DNA of 50,830 nt, from positions 166,727 to 217,556 of the forward strand of contig NZ_LFIQ01000076.1 of assembly GCF_001189245.1 (NCBI RefSeq), written 5' to 3'. The stretch is from Bradyrhizobium pachyrhizi. GTDB taxonomy: Bacteria; Pseudomonadota; Alphaproteobacteria; Rhizobiales; Xanthobacteraceae. Each line of letters opens with the position of its first letter. Position 1 is the stretch's first letter. The notes under the pieces were generated by a model that worked only from the letters and a program-made list of their open reading frames with translations, did no database searches and was not told the origin of the DNA. The translations under genes were made by a program, and so were the position numbers. Below are positions 36,901-46,914 of the stretch, piece by piece.

Positions 36901-37521
36901 ATGGAACTGAAAGTCACGACCCTTGAAGGCAAGGACGCCGGATCCGTCGAGCTCTCGGACGCGATCTTCGGTCTCGAGCCGCGTGCCGACATCATCCAGC
37001 GCTGCGTGCAGTGGCAGCTGAACAAGCGTCAGGCCGGTACCCACAAGGCCAAGGGCCGCGCCGAGATCTGGCGCACCGGCAAGAAGATGTACAAGCAGAA
37101 GGGCACCGGCGGCGCCCGTCACGGCTCGGCTCGCGTGCCGCAGTTCCGCGGCGGTGGCCGTGCGTTCGGTCCGGTTGTTCGCTCGCACGCGACCGACCTG
37201 CCGAAGAAGGTGCGCGCGCTCGCGCTGAAGCATGCGCTGTCGGCCAAGGCCAAGGACGGCGGGCTGATCGTGATCGACAATGCGCAGCTCGAGGCCGCCA
37301 AGACCAAGGCGCTGCTCGGTCACTTCTCCGGCCTCGGGCTCACCAATGCGCTGATCATCGACGGCGCCGAGCTCAACGCCGGTTTCGCGACCGCGGCCCG
37401 CAACATTCCGAACATCGACGTGCTGCCGATCCAGGGCATCAACGTCTACGACATTCTCCGCCGCCAGAAGCTGGTGCTGACCAAGGCTGCGGTTGATGCG
37501 CTGGAGGCGCGCTTCAAATGA
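36901..37521 (+). CDS. rplD: 50S ribosomal protein L4
   Basis: A 206-residue L4, which lines the exit tunnel. [20 protein letters not shown] opens it and [20 protein letters not shown] is the tunnel loop. In E. coli L4 also represses the S10 operon, but I see no S10-leader equivalent here. The ATG at 36901 directly follows the rplC stop. The end overlaps the rplW start by 4 bases. Confidence 0.96.
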   Translation: MELKVTTLEGKDAGSVELSDAIFGLEPRADIIQRCVQWQLNKRQAGTHKAKGRAEIWRTGKKMYKQKGTGGARHGSARVPQFRGGGRAFGPVVRSHATDLPKKVRALALKHALSAKAKDGGLIVIDNAQLEAAKTKALLGHFSGLGLTNALIIDGAELNAGFATAARNIPNIDVLPIQGINVYDILRRQKLVLTKAAVDALEARFK

Positions 37522-37817
37522 AGAACATCGATCCGCGCCACTACGACGTCATCATCTCTCCCGTCGTGACGGAAAAGGCGACGCTCGCCTCCGAGCACAA
37601 CAAGGTGCTGTTCAAGGTCGCCGGCAAGGCCACCAAGCCGCAGATCAAGGAAGCGGTCGAGAAGCTGTTCGACGTCAAGGTGAAGAGCGTCAACACGCTC
37701 GTTCGCAAGGGCAAGACCAAGGTGTTCCGCGGCAATCTCGGCTCGCAGTCGGACACCAAGCGCGCGATCGTGACCCTGGAAGAGGGCCACCGCATCGACG
37801 TGACTACCGGACTATAA
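37518..37817 (+). CDS. rplW: 50S ribosomal protein L23
   Basis: A 99-residue L23, docking site for trigger factor and SRP at the tunnel exit. [20 protein letters not shown] and [20 protein letters not shown] are typical. It overlaps rplD by ATGA, indicating translational coupling. Confidence 0.96.
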   Translation: MKNIDPRHYDVIISPVVTEKATLASEHNKVLFKVAGKATKPQIKEAVEKLFDVKVKSVNTLVRKGKTKVFRGNLGSQSDTKRAIVTLEEGHRIDVTTGL

Positions 37818-37829
37818 GGCGCAACGACG

Positions 37830-38663
37830 ATGGCATTGAAAACCTACAATCCCACGACGCCGGGCCAGCGCCAGCTGGTCATGGTCGATCGTTCGGCGCT
37901 CTACAAGGGCAAGCCGGTGAAGACCCTGACCGAGGGCAAGCTCGGCAATGGCGGTCGCAACAACACCGGTCGCATCACCGTGCGTTTCCGCGGCGGCGGC
38001 CACAAGAAGGCCTACCGCACCGTCGACTTCCGCCGTGACAAGGTGGACATGCCGGCGGTCGTGGAGCGGCTCGAGTATGATCCGAACCGCACCGCCTTCA
38101 TCGCGCTGATCAAGTATCAGGACGGTGAGCTGGCCTACATCCTGGCGCCGCAGCGCCTGGCGGCGGGCGACACCGTCGTCGCCGGCAACTATGTCGACGT
38201 CAAGCCGGGCAACGTCATGCCGCTCGGCAACATGCCGGTCGGCACGATCGTGCACAACATCGAGCTGAAGATCGGCAAGGGCGGTCAGCTGGCGCGCTCC
38301 GCCGGCACCTACGCCCAGATCGTCGGCCGCGACCAGGACTACGTGATCGTCCGCCTGAACTCGGGCGAGCAGCGTCTGGTGCACGGCCGTTGCCGCGGCA
38401 CGATCGGCGCGGTCTCGAACCCGGATCACATGAACATCTCGATCGGCAAGGCCGGTCGTACCCGCTGGCTCGGCTGGCGTCCGCACAACCGCGGCGTCGT
38501 CATGAACCCGATCGATCACCCGCACGGCGGTGGTGAAGGTCGTACCTCGGGCGGTCGCCACCCGGTCACTCCGTGGGGCAAGCCGACCAAGGGCAAGAAG
38601 ACCCGCACCAACAAGTCGACCAACAAATTCATTCTCCTCAGCCGCCACAAGCGGAAGAAGTAA
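37830..38663 (+). CDS. rplB: 50S ribosomal protein L2
   Basis: A 277-residue L2, required for subunit association and peptidyl transfer. [20 protein letters not shown] opens it, and [19 protein letters not shown] holds the conserved histidine matching E. coli H229. The C-terminus is Lys/Arg-rich. rpsS begins 12 bases later. Confidence 0.97.
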   Translation: MALKTYNPTTPGQRQLVMVDRSALYKGKPVKTLTEGKLGNGGRNNTGRITVRFRGGGHKKAYRTVDFRRDKVDMPAVVERLEYDPNRTAFIALIKYQDGELAYILAPQRLAAGDTVVAGNYVDVKPGNVMPLGNMPVGTIVHNIELKIGKGGQLARSAGTYAQIVGRDQDYVIVRLNSGEQRLVHGRCRGTIGAVSNPDHMNISIGKAGRTRWLGWRPHNRGVVMNPIDHPHGGGEGRTSGGRHPVTPWGKPTKGKKTRTNKSTNKFILLSRHKRKK

Positions 38664-38675
38664 GGAACGCCGGAC

Positions 38676-38954
38676 ATGGTTCGTTCAGTCTGGAAAGGCC
38701 CGTTCGTCGAGGGTTCTCTGCTCAAGAAGGCAGATGCCGCGCGCTCGTCCGGCCGTCACGACGTCATCAAGATCTGGAGCCGCCGCTCGACCATCCTGCC
38801 GCAGTTCGTCGGCCTGACGTTCGGCGTCTACAACGGCCACAAGCACGTGCCGGTGGCAATCAACGAGGAAATGGTGGGTCACAAGTTCGGCGAGTTCTCG
38901 CCGACCCGGACCTTCCACGGCCATTCGGGCGACAAGAAAGCCAAGAAGGCTTGA
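38676..38954 (+). CDS. rpsS: 30S ribosomal protein S19
   Basis: A 92-residue S19 of the 30S head. [40 protein letters not shown] and [16 protein letters not shown] are diagnostic. It sits between rplB and rplV with 10-12 base spacers. Confidence 0.97.
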   Translation: MVRSVWKGPFVEGSLLKKADAARSSGRHDVIKIWSRRSTILPQFVGLTFGVYNGHKHVPVAINEEMVGHKFGEFSPTRTFHGHSGDKKAKKA

Positions 38955-38964
38955 GGATTAACCG

Positions 38965-39351
38965 ATGAGCAAACCAAAGCGCGAACGTAGCCTCGCGGAC
39001 AATGAGGCCAAGGCCGTCGCCCGCATGCTGCGTGTCAGCCCGCAGAAGCTGAACCTGGTGGCGCAGCTGATCCGCGGCCGCAAGGCGTCCGCTGCGCTCG
39101 CCGACCTGCAGTTCTCGCGCAAGCGGATCGCAGTCGACGTCAAGAAGTGCCTGGAATCGGCGATCGCCAACGCCGAGAACAACCATGACCTCGATGTCGA
39201 CGATCTCGTCGTTGCCGAGGCGCATGTCGGCAACGGCATCGTGATGAAGCGTTTTGCTCCGCGCGGCCGTGGCCGTTCGGGCCGTGTGTTCAAACCGTTC
39301 TCGCACCTGACCATCGTGGTTCGTCAGGTCGAGGCCGAGGCAAGCGCTTAA
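38965..39351 (+). CDS. rplV: 50S ribosomal protein L22
   Basis: A 128-residue L22, whose extended loop reaches the exit-tunnel constriction. [20 protein letters not shown] opens the conserved core and [20 protein letters not shown] is the tunnel hairpin, where erythromycin-resistance deletions occur in other species; it looks intact here. Confidence 0.96.
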   Translation: MSKPKRERSLADNEAKAVARMLRVSPQKLNLVAQLIRGRKASAALADLQFSRKRIAVDVKKCLESAIANAENNHDLDVDDLVVAEAHVGNGIVMKRFAPRGRGRSGRVFKPFSHLTIVVRQVEAEASA

Positions 39352-39371
39352 GAAGGGCGCAGGAGAAGACG

Positions 39372-40073
39372 ATGGGTCAAAAGATCAATCCAATCGGGCT
39401 GCGTCTCGGCATCAACCGGACCTGGGACTCCCGTTGGTTCGCCGGCAAGCAGGAATACGGCAAGCTGCTGCACGAGGACGTCAAGATCCGCGAGATCCTG
39501 CACAAGGAGCTCAAGCAGGCGGCCGTGGCCCGCATCGTGATCGAGCGTCCGCACAAGAAGTGCCGCGTGACGATCCACTCGGCCCGTCCGGGTGTCGTGA
39601 TCGGCAAGAAGGGCGCCGACATCGACAAGCTGCGCAAGAAGGTTGCCGACATCACCTCGTCGGACGTCGTGATCAACATCGTCGAAATCCGCAAGCCGGA
39701 GCTCGACGCGACCCTGGTCGCTGAATCGATCGCCCAGCAGCTCGAGCGCCGCGTCGCGTTCCGCCGCGCCATGAAGCGCGCCGTGCAGTCGGCGATGCGT
39801 CTCGGTGCCGGCGGTATCCGCATCAATTGCTCGGGCCGTCTCGGCGGCGCAGAAATCGCGCGCATGGAGTGGTACCGCGAAGGTCGCGTGCCGCTGCACA
39901 CGCTGCGCGCCGACGTCGACTACGGCGTTGCCACCGCGTTCACGACCTTCGGCACCTGCGGCGTCAAGGTCTGGATCTTCAAGGGCGAGATCCTCGAGCA
40001 CGATCCGATGGCCCAGGACAAGAAGATGGCCGAGGGCGACAGCACGCCGCGTTCGCGCCGCGACGCCGCTTGA
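39372..40073 (+). CDS. rpsC: 30S ribosomal protein S3
   Basis: A 233-residue S3 near the mRNA entry channel. [20 protein letters not shown] opens it. The KH domain has [17 protein letters not shown] with the GKKG loop. The C-terminal domain carries RTRL-like [20 protein letters not shown]. The last 20 residues are poorly conserved, as in relatives. Confidence 0.97.
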   Translation: MGQKINPIGLRLGINRTWDSRWFAGKQEYGKLLHEDVKIREILHKELKQAAVARIVIERPHKKCRVTIHSARPGVVIGKKGADIDKLRKKVADITSSDVVINIVEIRKPELDATLVAESIAQQLERRVAFRRAMKRAVQSAMRLGAGGIRINCSGRLGGAEIARMEWYREGRVPLHTLRADVDYGVATAFTTFGTCGVKVWIFKGEILEHDPMAQDKKMAEGDSTPRSRRDAA

Positions 40074-40103
40074 GGCAAAGCAGGAATTTGAGGGCTTAAA
40101 GCC

Positions 40104-40517
40104 ATGATGCAACCTAAGAAAACGAAGTTCCGGAAGGCGCATAAGGGCCGTATCCACGGCGTTGCGACCTCTGGCGCGACGTTGGCGTTCGGCCAGTTCG
40201 GCCTGAAGGCGATGGAGCCTGAGCGCGTCACCGCCCGTCAGATCGAAGCCGCCCGCCGCGCGCTGACCCGTCACATGAAGCGCGCCGGCCGCGTCTGGAT
40301 CCGCGTGTTCCCGGACGTGCCGGTGTCGAAAAAGCCAGCCGAAGTCCGCATGGGCTCCGGCAAGGGTGCTCCGGAATTGTGGGTGGTCCGGATCAAGCCG
40401 GGCCGCGTGATGTTCGAGATCGACGGCGTGCCGGTGCAGACCGCGAAGGAAGCGCTGTCGCTCGCGGCTGCCAAGCTGCCGATCAAGACGCGCTTCGTTG
40501 CGCGCATTGCGGAGTAA
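40104..40517 (+). CDS. rplP: 50S ribosomal protein L16
   Basis: A 137-residue L16 that helps place the A-site t[21 protein letters not shown] and [20 protein letters not shown] then MGSGKGAPE are diagnostic. Two ATGs stand in tandem (40104 and 40107); the first is listed. It ends 5 bases before rpmC. Confidence 0.96.
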   Translation: MMQPKKTKFRKAHKGRIHGVATSGATLAFGQFGLKAMEPERVTARQIEAARRALTRHMKRAGRVWIRVFPDVPVSKKPAEVRMGSGKGAPELWVVRIKPGRVMFEIDGVPVQTAKEALSLAAAKLPIKTRFVARIAE

Positions 40518-40522
40518 TCGCC

Positions 40523-40729
40523 ATGGCCGAGATGAAAGTTGAAGACATTCGCGCGATGAGCGACGACCAGCGGGAAGACGCGATCCTGAACCTGAAGAAG
40601 GAGCGCTTCAACCTGCGTTTCCAGCGCGCCACCGGGCAGCTGGAGAACACCTCGCGGATGCGCGAAGCCCGCCGCGATATCGCTCGTATCAAGACCATCG
40701 CTGCCCAGCAGCGCGCGAAGAAGAAGTAA
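40523..40729 (+). CDS. rpmC: 50S ribosomal protein L29
   Basis: A 68-residue L29, a small helical-hairpin protein by the tunnel exit. [20 protein letters not shown] opens it, and [19 protein letters not shown] then [18 protein letters not shown] follow. The start at 40523 removes spurious upstream codons that overlap rplP. Confidence 0.96.
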   Translation: MAEMKVEDIRAMSDDQREDAILNLKKERFNLRFQRATGQLENTSRMREARRDIARIKTIAAQQRAKKK

Positions 40730-40739
40730 GGGGCCAGCT

Positions 40740-40988
40740 ATGCCGAAACGTACTCTGCAGGGCGTGGTCGTCAGCGACAAGCAAGCCAAGACCATCGTGG
40801 TGCGCGTCGATCGCCGCTTCACCCACCCGATCTACAAGAAGACGATCCGCCGTTCCAAGAACTACCACGCGCACGACGAGAACAGCCAGTTCAAGCCGGG
40901 CGACATGGTCTGGATCGAGGAATCGAAGCCGATCTCGAAGCTGAAGCGCTGGACCGTGGTCCGGGGCGAACACAAGAAAACGGCCTGA
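40740..40988 (+). CDS. rpsQ: 30S ribosomal protein S17
   Basis: An 82-residue S17, an OB-fold primary binder of 16S r[23 protein letters not shown] and [20 protein letters not shown] are typical; the usual PLSK motif appears as [11 protein letters not shown] 75-base AT-richer spacer before rplN shows no gene. Confidence 0.96.
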   Translation: MPKRTLQGVVVSDKQAKTIVVRVDRRFTHPIYKKTIRRSKNYHAHDENSQFKPGDMVWIEESKPISKLKRWTVVRGEHKKTA

Positions 40989-41063
40989 TTACTTCGGCCT
41001 GGCCGGGGAAATTCAGGGAAATTTTGAGCGCGCTAAAGCGCAGAAAGAGGACGAGGTGCATCA

Positions 41064-41432
41064 ATGATTCAGATGCAGACCAACCTCGACGTGGCCGATA
41101 ATTCAGGCGCACGCCGTGTCATGTGCATCAAGGTTCTTGGAGGTTCCAAGCGCCGCTATGCCACCGTGGGCGACGTTATCGTTGTGTCGATCAAGGAAGC
41201 CATTCCGCGTGGCAAGGTGAAGAAGGGCGACGTGATGAAGGCCGTCGTGGTTCGGGTCCGCAAGGACATCCGCCGCGCCGACGGTTCGGTCATCCGTTTC
41301 GACCGCAACGCCGCCGTGCTGATCAACAATCAGTCCGAGCCGGTCGGCACCCGTATCTTCGGGCCGGTGCCGCGCGAGCTGCGCGCCAAGAACCACATGA
41401 AGATCATTTCGCTTGCGCCGGAGGTGCTGTGA
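41064..41432 (+). CDS. rplN: 50S ribosomal protein L14
   Basis: A 122-residue L14 at the subunit interface. [20 protein letters not shown] opens it, and the [20 protein letters not shown] block is diagnostic. It opens the spc gene set. Its TGA overlaps the rplX ATG by one base. Confidence 0.97.
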
Positions 41433-41746
41433 TGGCTGCCAAGATCCGCAAGGGCGACAAGGTGATGGTGCTCACCGGCCGCGACAAGGGTCGCACCGGC
41501 GAGGTGTTCGAGGTGCGTCCGGACGAGAACAAGGCTCTCGTTCGCGGCATCAACATGGTGAAGCGTCACCAGAAGCAGACCCAGACCCAGGAAGGCGGCA
41601 TCATCTCCAAGGAGATGCCGATCGACCTTTCGAACATTGCGTATGTCGGCAAGGACGGAAAGCCGACCCGCATCGGGTTCAAGATTCAGGCCGATGGCAA
41701 GAAGGTTCGTGTTGCCAAGAGCTCGGGAGCAGAGATCGATGGCTGA
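41432..41746 (+). CDS. rplX: 50S ribosomal protein L24
   Basis: A 104-residue L24, an assembly initiator. [20 protein letters not shown] is the KOW segment. The start at 41432 follows from the family and from the TGATG overlap with rplN. Its 3' end overlaps rplE by 8 bases. Confidence 0.96.
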   Translation: MAAKIRKGDKVMVLTGRDKGRTGEVFEVRPDENKALVRGINMVKRHQKQTQTQEGGIISKEMPIDLSNIAYVGKDGKPTRIGFKIQADGKKVRVAKSSGAEIDG

Positions 41747-42296
41747 TACAGCTTACACGCCGCGTCTGCGCGCGGAGTACGACAAGAAGATCCGCGGCAT
41801 GATGACCGAGAAGTTCGGTTATGCCAACGTGATGCAGGTGCCGCGCCTCGACAAGGTCGTGCTCAACATGGGCGTGGGCGACTCCGTCAACGACCGCAAG
41901 AAGGCCGAGACCGCCGCCGCCGAGCTGACCCAGATCGCCGGCCAGAAGGCGATCGTGACCTATTCGCGGATCGCGATCGCGACCTTCAAGCTGCGTGAGA
42001 ACCAGCCGATCGGCTGCAAGGTCACGCTGCGCAAGACCCATATGTACGAGTTCATCGACCGCCTGGTGAACGTGGCGCTGCCCCGCGTCCGCGACTTCCG
42101 CGGCCTGAACCCGAAGAGCTTCGACGGCCGCGGCAACTATTCGCTCGGCATCAAGGAGCACATCATTTTCCCCGAGATCGACTTCGACAAGGTCTCGGAA
42201 GCGCGTGGCATGGACATCACGGTCTGCACCACCGCCAAGACCGACGACGAGGCGCGCGCCTTGTTGACCGCTTTCAATTTCCCGTTCCGGCAGTGA
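41739..42296 (+). CDS. rplE: 50S ribosomal protein L5
   Basis: A 185-residue L5 that binds 5S rRNA and contacts the P-site t[23 protein letters not shown] opens the core, and [20 protein letters not shown] then [14 protein letters not shown] is diagnostic. The ATG lies inside the 3' end of rplX, giving translational coupling. Confidence 0.96.
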   Translation: MADTAYTPRLRAEYDKKIRGMMTEKFGYANVMQVPRLDKVVLNMGVGDSVNDRKKAETAAAELTQIAGQKAIVTYSRIAIATFKLRENQPIGCKVTLRKTHMYEFIDRLVNVALPRVRDFRGLNPKSFDGRGNYSLGIKEHIIFPEIDFDKVSEARGMDITVCTTAKTDDEARALLTAFNFPFRQ

Positions 42297-42342
42297 GTAG
42301 CTGAGCCAAAGCCACTCAAACGCGGATACCCAGGAGCCAAGC

Positions 42343-42648
42343 ATGGCAAAGAAGAGTTCAGTCGAGAAGAACAACCGGCGCAAGCGGATGGCGAAGAACG
42401 CCGGCCCGCGCCGCGAGAAGCTGAAGGCGATCATCGCCGACAAGACCAAGCCGATGGAAGAGCGCTTCGCGGCGACGCTGAAGCTCGCCGAGATGCCGCG
42501 CAACTCGTCGCCGACGCGCATCCGCAACCGTTGCGAGCTGACCGGGCGTCCGCGCTCGAACTATCGCAAGAACAAGCTCTCGCGCATCGCGCTGCGTGAA
42601 CTCGGCTCCAAGGGCCTGGTTCCCGGCCTCGTGAAGTCGAGCTGGTAA
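42343..42648 (+). CDS. rpsN: 30S ribosomal protein S14 (zinc-free long form)
   Basis: A 101-residue S14. This is the long form without the CxxC zinc ribbon; the conserved end is [20 protein letters not shown] then [20 protein letters not shown]. It lies 46 bases after rplE with a good AGGAG upstream. Confidence 0.97.
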   Translation: MAKKSSVEKNNRRKRMAKNAGPRREKLKAIIADKTKPMEERFAATLKLAEMPRNSSPTRIRNRCELTGRPRSNYRKNKLSRIALRELGSKGLVPGLVKSSW

Positions 42649-42662
42649 GGAGGGTCGGAACC

Positions 42663-43061
42663 ATGTCTACGCACGATCCGATCAGCGATCTCATCACCCG
42701 CATCCGCAACGCGCAGATGCGCTCCAAGTCCAAGGTCTCGAGCCCCGGCTCGAAGATGCGCGCCAACGTGCTCGAGGTGCTGAAGTCCGAGGGGTACATC
42801 CGCGGCTACGCCAGCGTCGAGCATGCCTCGGGCCGCAGCGAGCTCGAGATCGAGCTGAAGTATTTCGACGGCGAGCCCGTCATCCGCGAGATCGAGCGGG
42901 TGTCGAAGCCGGGCCGCCGCGTTTACGCCTCGGTGAAGAACCTGCCGCGCGTGAACAACGGTCTCGGCATTTCGGTGTTGTCGACGCCGAAGGGAATCAT
43001 GGCTGACCACCAGGCGCGCGACGCCAACGTGGGCGGCGAAGTTCTCTTCACGGTGTTCTGA
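42663..43061 (+). CDS. rpsH: 30S ribosomal protein S8
   Basis: A 132-residue S8, which binds the central domain of 16S rRNA and in E. coli represses the spc operon by binding near rpl[21 protein letters not shown] opens it and [20 protein letters not shown] is the conserved C-terminal block. Tight 14-base spacers lie on both sides. Confidence 0.97.
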   Translation: MSTHDPISDLITRIRNAQMRSKSKVSSPGSKMRANVLEVLKSEGYIRGYASVEHASGRSELEIELKYFDGEPVIREIERVSKPGRRVYASVKNLPRVNNGLGISVLSTPKGIMADHQARDANVGGEVLFTVF

Positions 43062-43075
43062 GGAAGGATTTTACG

Positions 43076-43609
43076 ATGTCACGTATCGGCAAAAGGCCGG
43101 TGGCGATCCCGTCGGGTGTGACGGCGACCGTCGAAGGTCAGACCGTCAAGGTGAAGGGGCCGAAGGGCCAGCTTCAGTTCGTCGTGCATGACGACGTCGA
43201 GGTGAAGTTCGAGAACGGCCAGGTCAAGGTTGCTCCGCGGGTCAAGACCAACCGCGCGCAGGCGATGTACGGCACCGCGCGCGCGCAGGTCGCCAACCTC
43301 GTCGAGGGCGTCACCAAGGGCTTCGAGAAGAAGCTCGAGATCACCGGCGTCGGCTACCGCGCCGCGATGCAGGGCAAGAACCTGCAGCTCGCGCTCGGCT
43401 ACAGCCACGACGTGGTGTACGCGATCCCGGAAGGCATCACCATCGCGGTGCCGAAGCCGACCGAGATCACGATCACCGGCAACGATCCGCAGCGCGTCGG
43501 CCAGGTCGCCGCCGAGATCCGCGCCTACCGTCCGCCGGAGCCCTACAAGGGCAAGGGCGTGAAGTACGCCAACGAATTCATCTTCCGCAAGGAAGGCAAG
43601 AAGAAGTAA
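43076..43609 (+). CDS. rplF: 50S ribosomal protein L6
   Basis: A 177-residue L6 near the sarcin-ricin loop. [20 protein letters not shown] opens it and the [20 protein letters not shown] block is diagnostic of the C-terminal domain. Confidence 0.97.
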   Translation: MSRIGKRPVAIPSGVTATVEGQTVKVKGPKGQLQFVVHDDVEVKFENGQVKVAPRVKTNRAQAMYGTARAQVANLVEGVTKGFEKKLEITGVGYRAAMQGKNLQLALGYSHDVVYAIPEGITIAVPKPTEITITGNDPQRVGQVAAEIRAYRPPEPYKGKGVKYANEFIFRKEGKKK

Positions 43610-43620
43610 CGGAGCCGGTC

Positions 43621-43980
43621 ATGTCACTCAAGGTTACGAATGCCCGGCGCAAGCAGCGCGTGCGCCTTGCGCTTCGCCGCTCGGCAGGCGGCCGTCCGCG
43701 GCTGTCGGTGTTCCGCTCGTCCAAGCACATCTACGCCCAGGTCATCGACGACCAGAAGGGCGAGACGCTCGCTTCCGCCTCGTCGCTGGAGAAGACCATG
43801 CGCGACGCCGGCAAGACCGGCGCCGACATCGATGCGGCGAAGGCGGTCGGCAAGCTGCTCGCCGAGCGCGCGGCGCAGAAGGGTGTCAAGGAAGTCGTGT
43901 TCGATCGCGGCGCCTACATCTATCACGGGCGCGTCAAGGCGCTCGCGGATGCGGCGCGCGAAGGCGGATTGAGCTTCTAA
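43621..43980 (+). CDS. rplR: 50S ribosomal protein L18
   Basis: A 119-residue L18, which brings 5S rRNA to the 50S subunit with L5. [20 protein letters not shown] and the C-terminal [20 protein letters not shown] are typical. A 58-base spacer with a GAGGC-rich stretch separates it from rpsE. Confidence 0.96.
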   Translation: MSLKVTNARRKQRVRLALRRSAGGRPRLSVFRSSKHIYAQVIDDQKGETLASASSLEKTMRDAGKTGADIDAAKAVGKLLAERAAQKGVKEVVFDRGAYIYHGRVKALADAAREGGLSF

Positions 43981-44038
43981 ACTTTACGAACGATTACGAG
44001 GAAAGAGGCGCAAGGCCTCCTAGAGATTGGAAAACACC

Positions 44039-44614
44039 ATGGCAGGTGAACGCGAACGCGGCGGACGCGAACGGAGCAGGGAGCGCGAGGAGCGCGATAG
44101 CGAGTTCGTCGACAAGCTCGTCCACATCAATCGCGTGGCGAAGGTCGTCAAGGGCGGCAAGCGCTTCGGCTTTGCGGCGCTGGTCGTGATCGGCGACCAG
44201 AAGGGCCGGGCCGGGTTCGGCCACGGCAAGGCGCGCGAAGTTCCGGAAGCGATCCGCAAGGCGACCGAATCGGCGAAGCGCAACCTGACGCGCGTCGCGC
44301 TTCGCGAAGGCCGCACGCTGCATCACGACATCGCCGGCCGTCACGGCGCCGGCCGCGTCTACCTGCGTGCCGCTCCGGCCGGTACCGGCATCATCGCCGG
44401 CGGCCCGATGCGCGCGGTGTTCGAGACGCTCGGTGTCCAGGACGTGGTGGCGAAGTCGATCGGCTCGTCGAATCCCTACAACATGGTTCGCGCGACGTTC
44501 GATGCGCTGAAGCATCAGGATTCGCCGCGTTCGGTGGCTGCGCGCCGCAACATCAAGGTCTCCACCCTGCAGTCGCGCCGCGTCGGCGGCGACGCCGAAG
44601 TGGTGGCGGAATAA
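44039..44614 (+). CDS. rpsE: 30S ribosomal protein S5
   Basis: A 191-residue S5 involved in decoding accuracy and mRNA unwinding. An Arg/Glu-rich N-terminus ([20 protein letters not shown]) precedes the dsRNA-binding core [20 protein letters not shown]. The start is placed at the ATG at 44039; a TTG four codons earlier is less likely. Confidence 0.95.
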   Translation: MAGERERGGRERSREREERDSEFVDKLVHINRVAKVVKGGKRFGFAALVVIGDQKGRAGFGHGKAREVPEAIRKATESAKRNLTRVALREGRTLHHDIAGRHGAGRVYLRAAPAGTGIIAGGPMRAVFETLGVQDVVAKSIGSSNPYNMVRATFDALKHQDSPRSVAARRNIKVSTLQSRRVGGDAEVVAE

Positions 44615-44653
44615 CAACGCGCGCTTCTCGAAGCGCTATTCGGAGTTACTGTC

Positions 44654-44845
44654 ATGGCCAAGGCCAGCAAGACCATCAAGGTCGAGCAGATCGGCAGCGC
44701 AATCCGCCGCCATCACTCGCAGCGTTCGACGCTGATCGGCCTCAAGCTCAACAAGATCGGCCGGGTTGCCGAGCTGCAGGATACCCCTGAAGTTCGCGGC
44801 ATGATCAGCAAGGTTCAGCATCTCGTCCGCGTCGTCGGCGAGTAA
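44654..44845 (+). CDS. rpmD: 50S ribosomal protein L30
   Basis: A 63-residue L30, a small 50S protein. [20 protein letters not shown] and [20 protein letters not shown] span the usual fold. It lies in the conserved rpsE-rpmD-rplO order. Confidence 0.96.
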   Translation: MAKASKTIKVEQIGSAIRRHHSQRSTLIGLKLNKIGRVAELQDTPEVRGMISKVQHLVRVVGE

Positions 44846-44866
44846 GCAGAGATAAGGAGAAGGGCG

Positions 44867-45352
44867 ATGAAGCTCAGCGATATCGCCGACAACGCCGGCT
44901 CGCGCAAGAAGCGCATGCGTGTCGGCCGTGGCATCGGTTCCGGCAAGGGCAAGACCTCGGGCCGCGGCGGCAAGGGCCAGACCGCGCGTTCGGGCGTCCG
45001 CATCAAGGGTTTCGAAGGCGGCCAGATGCCGATGCATCGCCGTCTGCCGAAGCGCGGCTTCAACAACATCTTCCGGCTCGACTTCGCCGAGATCAATCTC
45101 GACCGTCTGCAGGAAGCGATCGACAACAGGCTGGTCGATGCGAGCGCGACGGTGAACGTCGAATCGCTGGTCAAGGCCGGCGTGCTGCGCCGCGCCAAGG
45201 ACGGCCTGCGGCTGCTCGGCCGCGGCGAGATCAAGACCAAGCTGACCATCGAGGCGCACGGCGCTTCCAAGTCGGCCATTGCCGCGGTCGAGAAGGCCGG
45301 CGGCTCGGTCAAGATCCTGGCCCCCGCCAAGGAAGAAGGCGAGGCGGCGTAA
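44867..45352 (+). CDS. rplO: 50S ribosomal protein L15
   Basis: A 161-residue L15, a late assembly protein. [20 protein letters not shown], then [20 protein letters not shown] and [19 protein letters not shown], are the Gly-rich family signature. The end is followed by a 156-base spacer with a long palindrome before secY. Confidence 0.97.
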   Translation: MKLSDIADNAGSRKKRMRVGRGIGSGKGKTSGRGGKGQTARSGVRIKGFEGGQMPMHRRLPKRGFNNIFRLDFAEINLDRLQEAIDNRLVDASATVNVESLVKAGVLRRAKDGLRLLGRGEIKTKLTIEAHGASKSAIAAVEKAGGSVKILAPAKEEGEAA

Positions 45353-45353
45353 C

Positions 45354-45393
45354 ATCTGCGTCATTGCCCGCGACGCGCGGGCAATCCGCAGAT
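45354..45393. repeat. Long palindrome between rplO and secY
   Basis: Arms ATCTGCG/CGCAGAT and, inside them, ATTGCCCGC/GCGGGCAAT form a hairpin of about 16 base pairs with a short interruption and a GACGC-type loop. It starts 2 bases after the rplO stop. No T-tract follows. It resembles other GC-rich intergenic repeats of this genome and may also separate secY expression from the ribosomal genes. Confidence 0.7.
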
Positions 45394-45508
45394 CGAATGA
45401 TGGACTTATCGAGGCCGAGCACCAGATAATGTCCGGTGTCTGCCGGCGCCCAGGGAATTGATCTCTTTGGGGGCGCCGGCGAATGGGGCTCCGGGAGAAA
45501 GCCGAAAC

Positions 45509-46843
45509 ATGGTCTCAGCAGCCGAACAACTTGCCGCCAACCTCAATTTCGGACAGCTGGCGAAAGCCGACGAGCTGAAGAAGCGCATCTGGTTCACCCT
45601 GGGTGCGCTGCTTGTTTATCGGCTAGGCACCTACATCCCGCTGCCCGGCATCGATCCGAACATCTGGGAGCAGGTGTTCCGCAGCCAGTCCGGCGGCATC
45701 CTCGGCATGTTCAACATGTTCGCCGGCGGCGGCATCCACCGCATGGCGATCTTCGCGCTCAACATCATGCCGTACATCTCGGCATCGATCATCGTGCAGC
45801 TCCTGACCACCGTGTCGCCGCAGCTCGAGGCGCTCAAGAAGGAAGGCGAGGCGGGCCGCAAGACGCTGAACCAGTACACCCGCTATCTGACGGTGATCCT
45901 GGCGCTGTTCCAGTCCTACGGCATCGCGATCGGCCTCGAAGGCGCCGGCAATGTCGTCAGCGACCCCGGCATGTTCTTCCGGATCTCGACCGCGATCACG
46001 CTGACCGGCGGCACCATGTTCCTGATGTGGCTCGGCGAGCAGATCACCTCGCGCGGCATCGGCAACGGTATTTCGCTGATCATCCTGGCCGGCATCGTCG
46101 CCGAATTGCCGTCGGCGCTCGCCAACATGCTGGAACTCGGCCGCCAGGGTGCGATGTCGACCGGCCTGATCCTGATCGTCATCGTGATGGCAGTCGCCGT
46201 GATCGCCTTCATCGTCTTCATGGAGCGCGCGCAGCGCCGGCTTTTGATCCAGTATCCGAAGCGCCAGGTCGGCAACAAGATGTTCGAGGGCCAGTCCTCG
46301 CATCTGCCGCTCAAGCTCAACACCTCGGGCGTGATTCCGCCGATCTTCGCCTCGTCGCTGCTGTTGCTGCCGACCACGGTCGCGAACTTCAACGCCGGCA
46401 AAGGGCCGGAATGGTTCCAGTGGATCACGACCCAGCTCAGCCACGGCCGGCCGCTGTTCCTTTTCATGTATCTCGCGCTGATCGTGTTCTTCGCGTTCTT
46501 CTACACCGCGATCGTGTTCAATCCGACCGAGACCGCGGACAATCTGAAGAAGCATGGCGGCTTCATCCCGGGCATCCGGCCGGGCGAGCGCACCGCCGAG
46601 TATATCGACTATGTGCTGTCGCGCATCACGGTGCTCGGCGCGGTCTATCTCGCGATCGTCTGCCTGATTCCTGAAATTCTGATTTCCTACGCATCGGTCC
46701 CGTTCTACTTTGGCGGCACCTCGCTGTTGATCGTCGTCAGCGTGACGATGGATACGGTGTCGCAGGTGCAGGGCTATCTGCTCGCTCATCAGTATGAAGG
46801 GCTGATCAGGAAGTCGAAGCTCAGGGGGGGCCGCCGCCGCTGA
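45509..46843 (+). CDS. secY: Preprotein translocase subunit SecY
   Basis: A 444-residue integral membrane protein, the pore of the Sec translocon, with about ten transmembrane helices. RIWFTLGALLVYRLGTYIPL is the first helix, IFALNIMPYISASIIVQLLT the second, and the cytosolic loop GFIPGIRPGERTAEYIDYVL precedes helix 9. The start MVSAAEQLAANLNFGQLAKA is family-like and follows GGGAGAAAG; a longer frame from 45458 is not conserved. Confidence 0.96.
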   Translation: MVSAAEQLAANLNFGQLAKADELKKRIWFTLGALLVYRLGTYIPLPGIDPNIWEQVFRSQSGGILGMFNMFAGGGIHRMAIFALNIMPYISASIIVQLLTTVSPQLEALKKEGEAGRKTLNQYTRYLTVILALFQSYGIAIGLEGAGNVVSDPGMFFRISTAITLTGGTMFLMWLGEQITSRGIGNGISLIILAGIVAELPSALANMLELGRQGAMSTGLILIVIVMAVAVIAFIVFMERAQRRLLIQYPKRQVGNKMFEGQSSHLPLKLNTSGVIPPIFASSLLLLPTTVANFNAGKGPEWFQWITTQLSHGRPLFLFMYLALIVFFAFFYTAIVFNPTETADNLKKHGGFIPGIRPGERTAEYIDYVLSRITVLGAVYLAIVCLIPEILISYASVPFYFGGTSLLIVVSVTMDTVSQVQGYLLAHQYEGLIRKSKLRGGRRR

Positions 46844-46914
46844 TCGCGGCTCGGCTTCGAACTCAAAACACAGGTGTGCGGACGTCGCCCACCTAGCCGG
46901 GGGGCGAAACAGAT

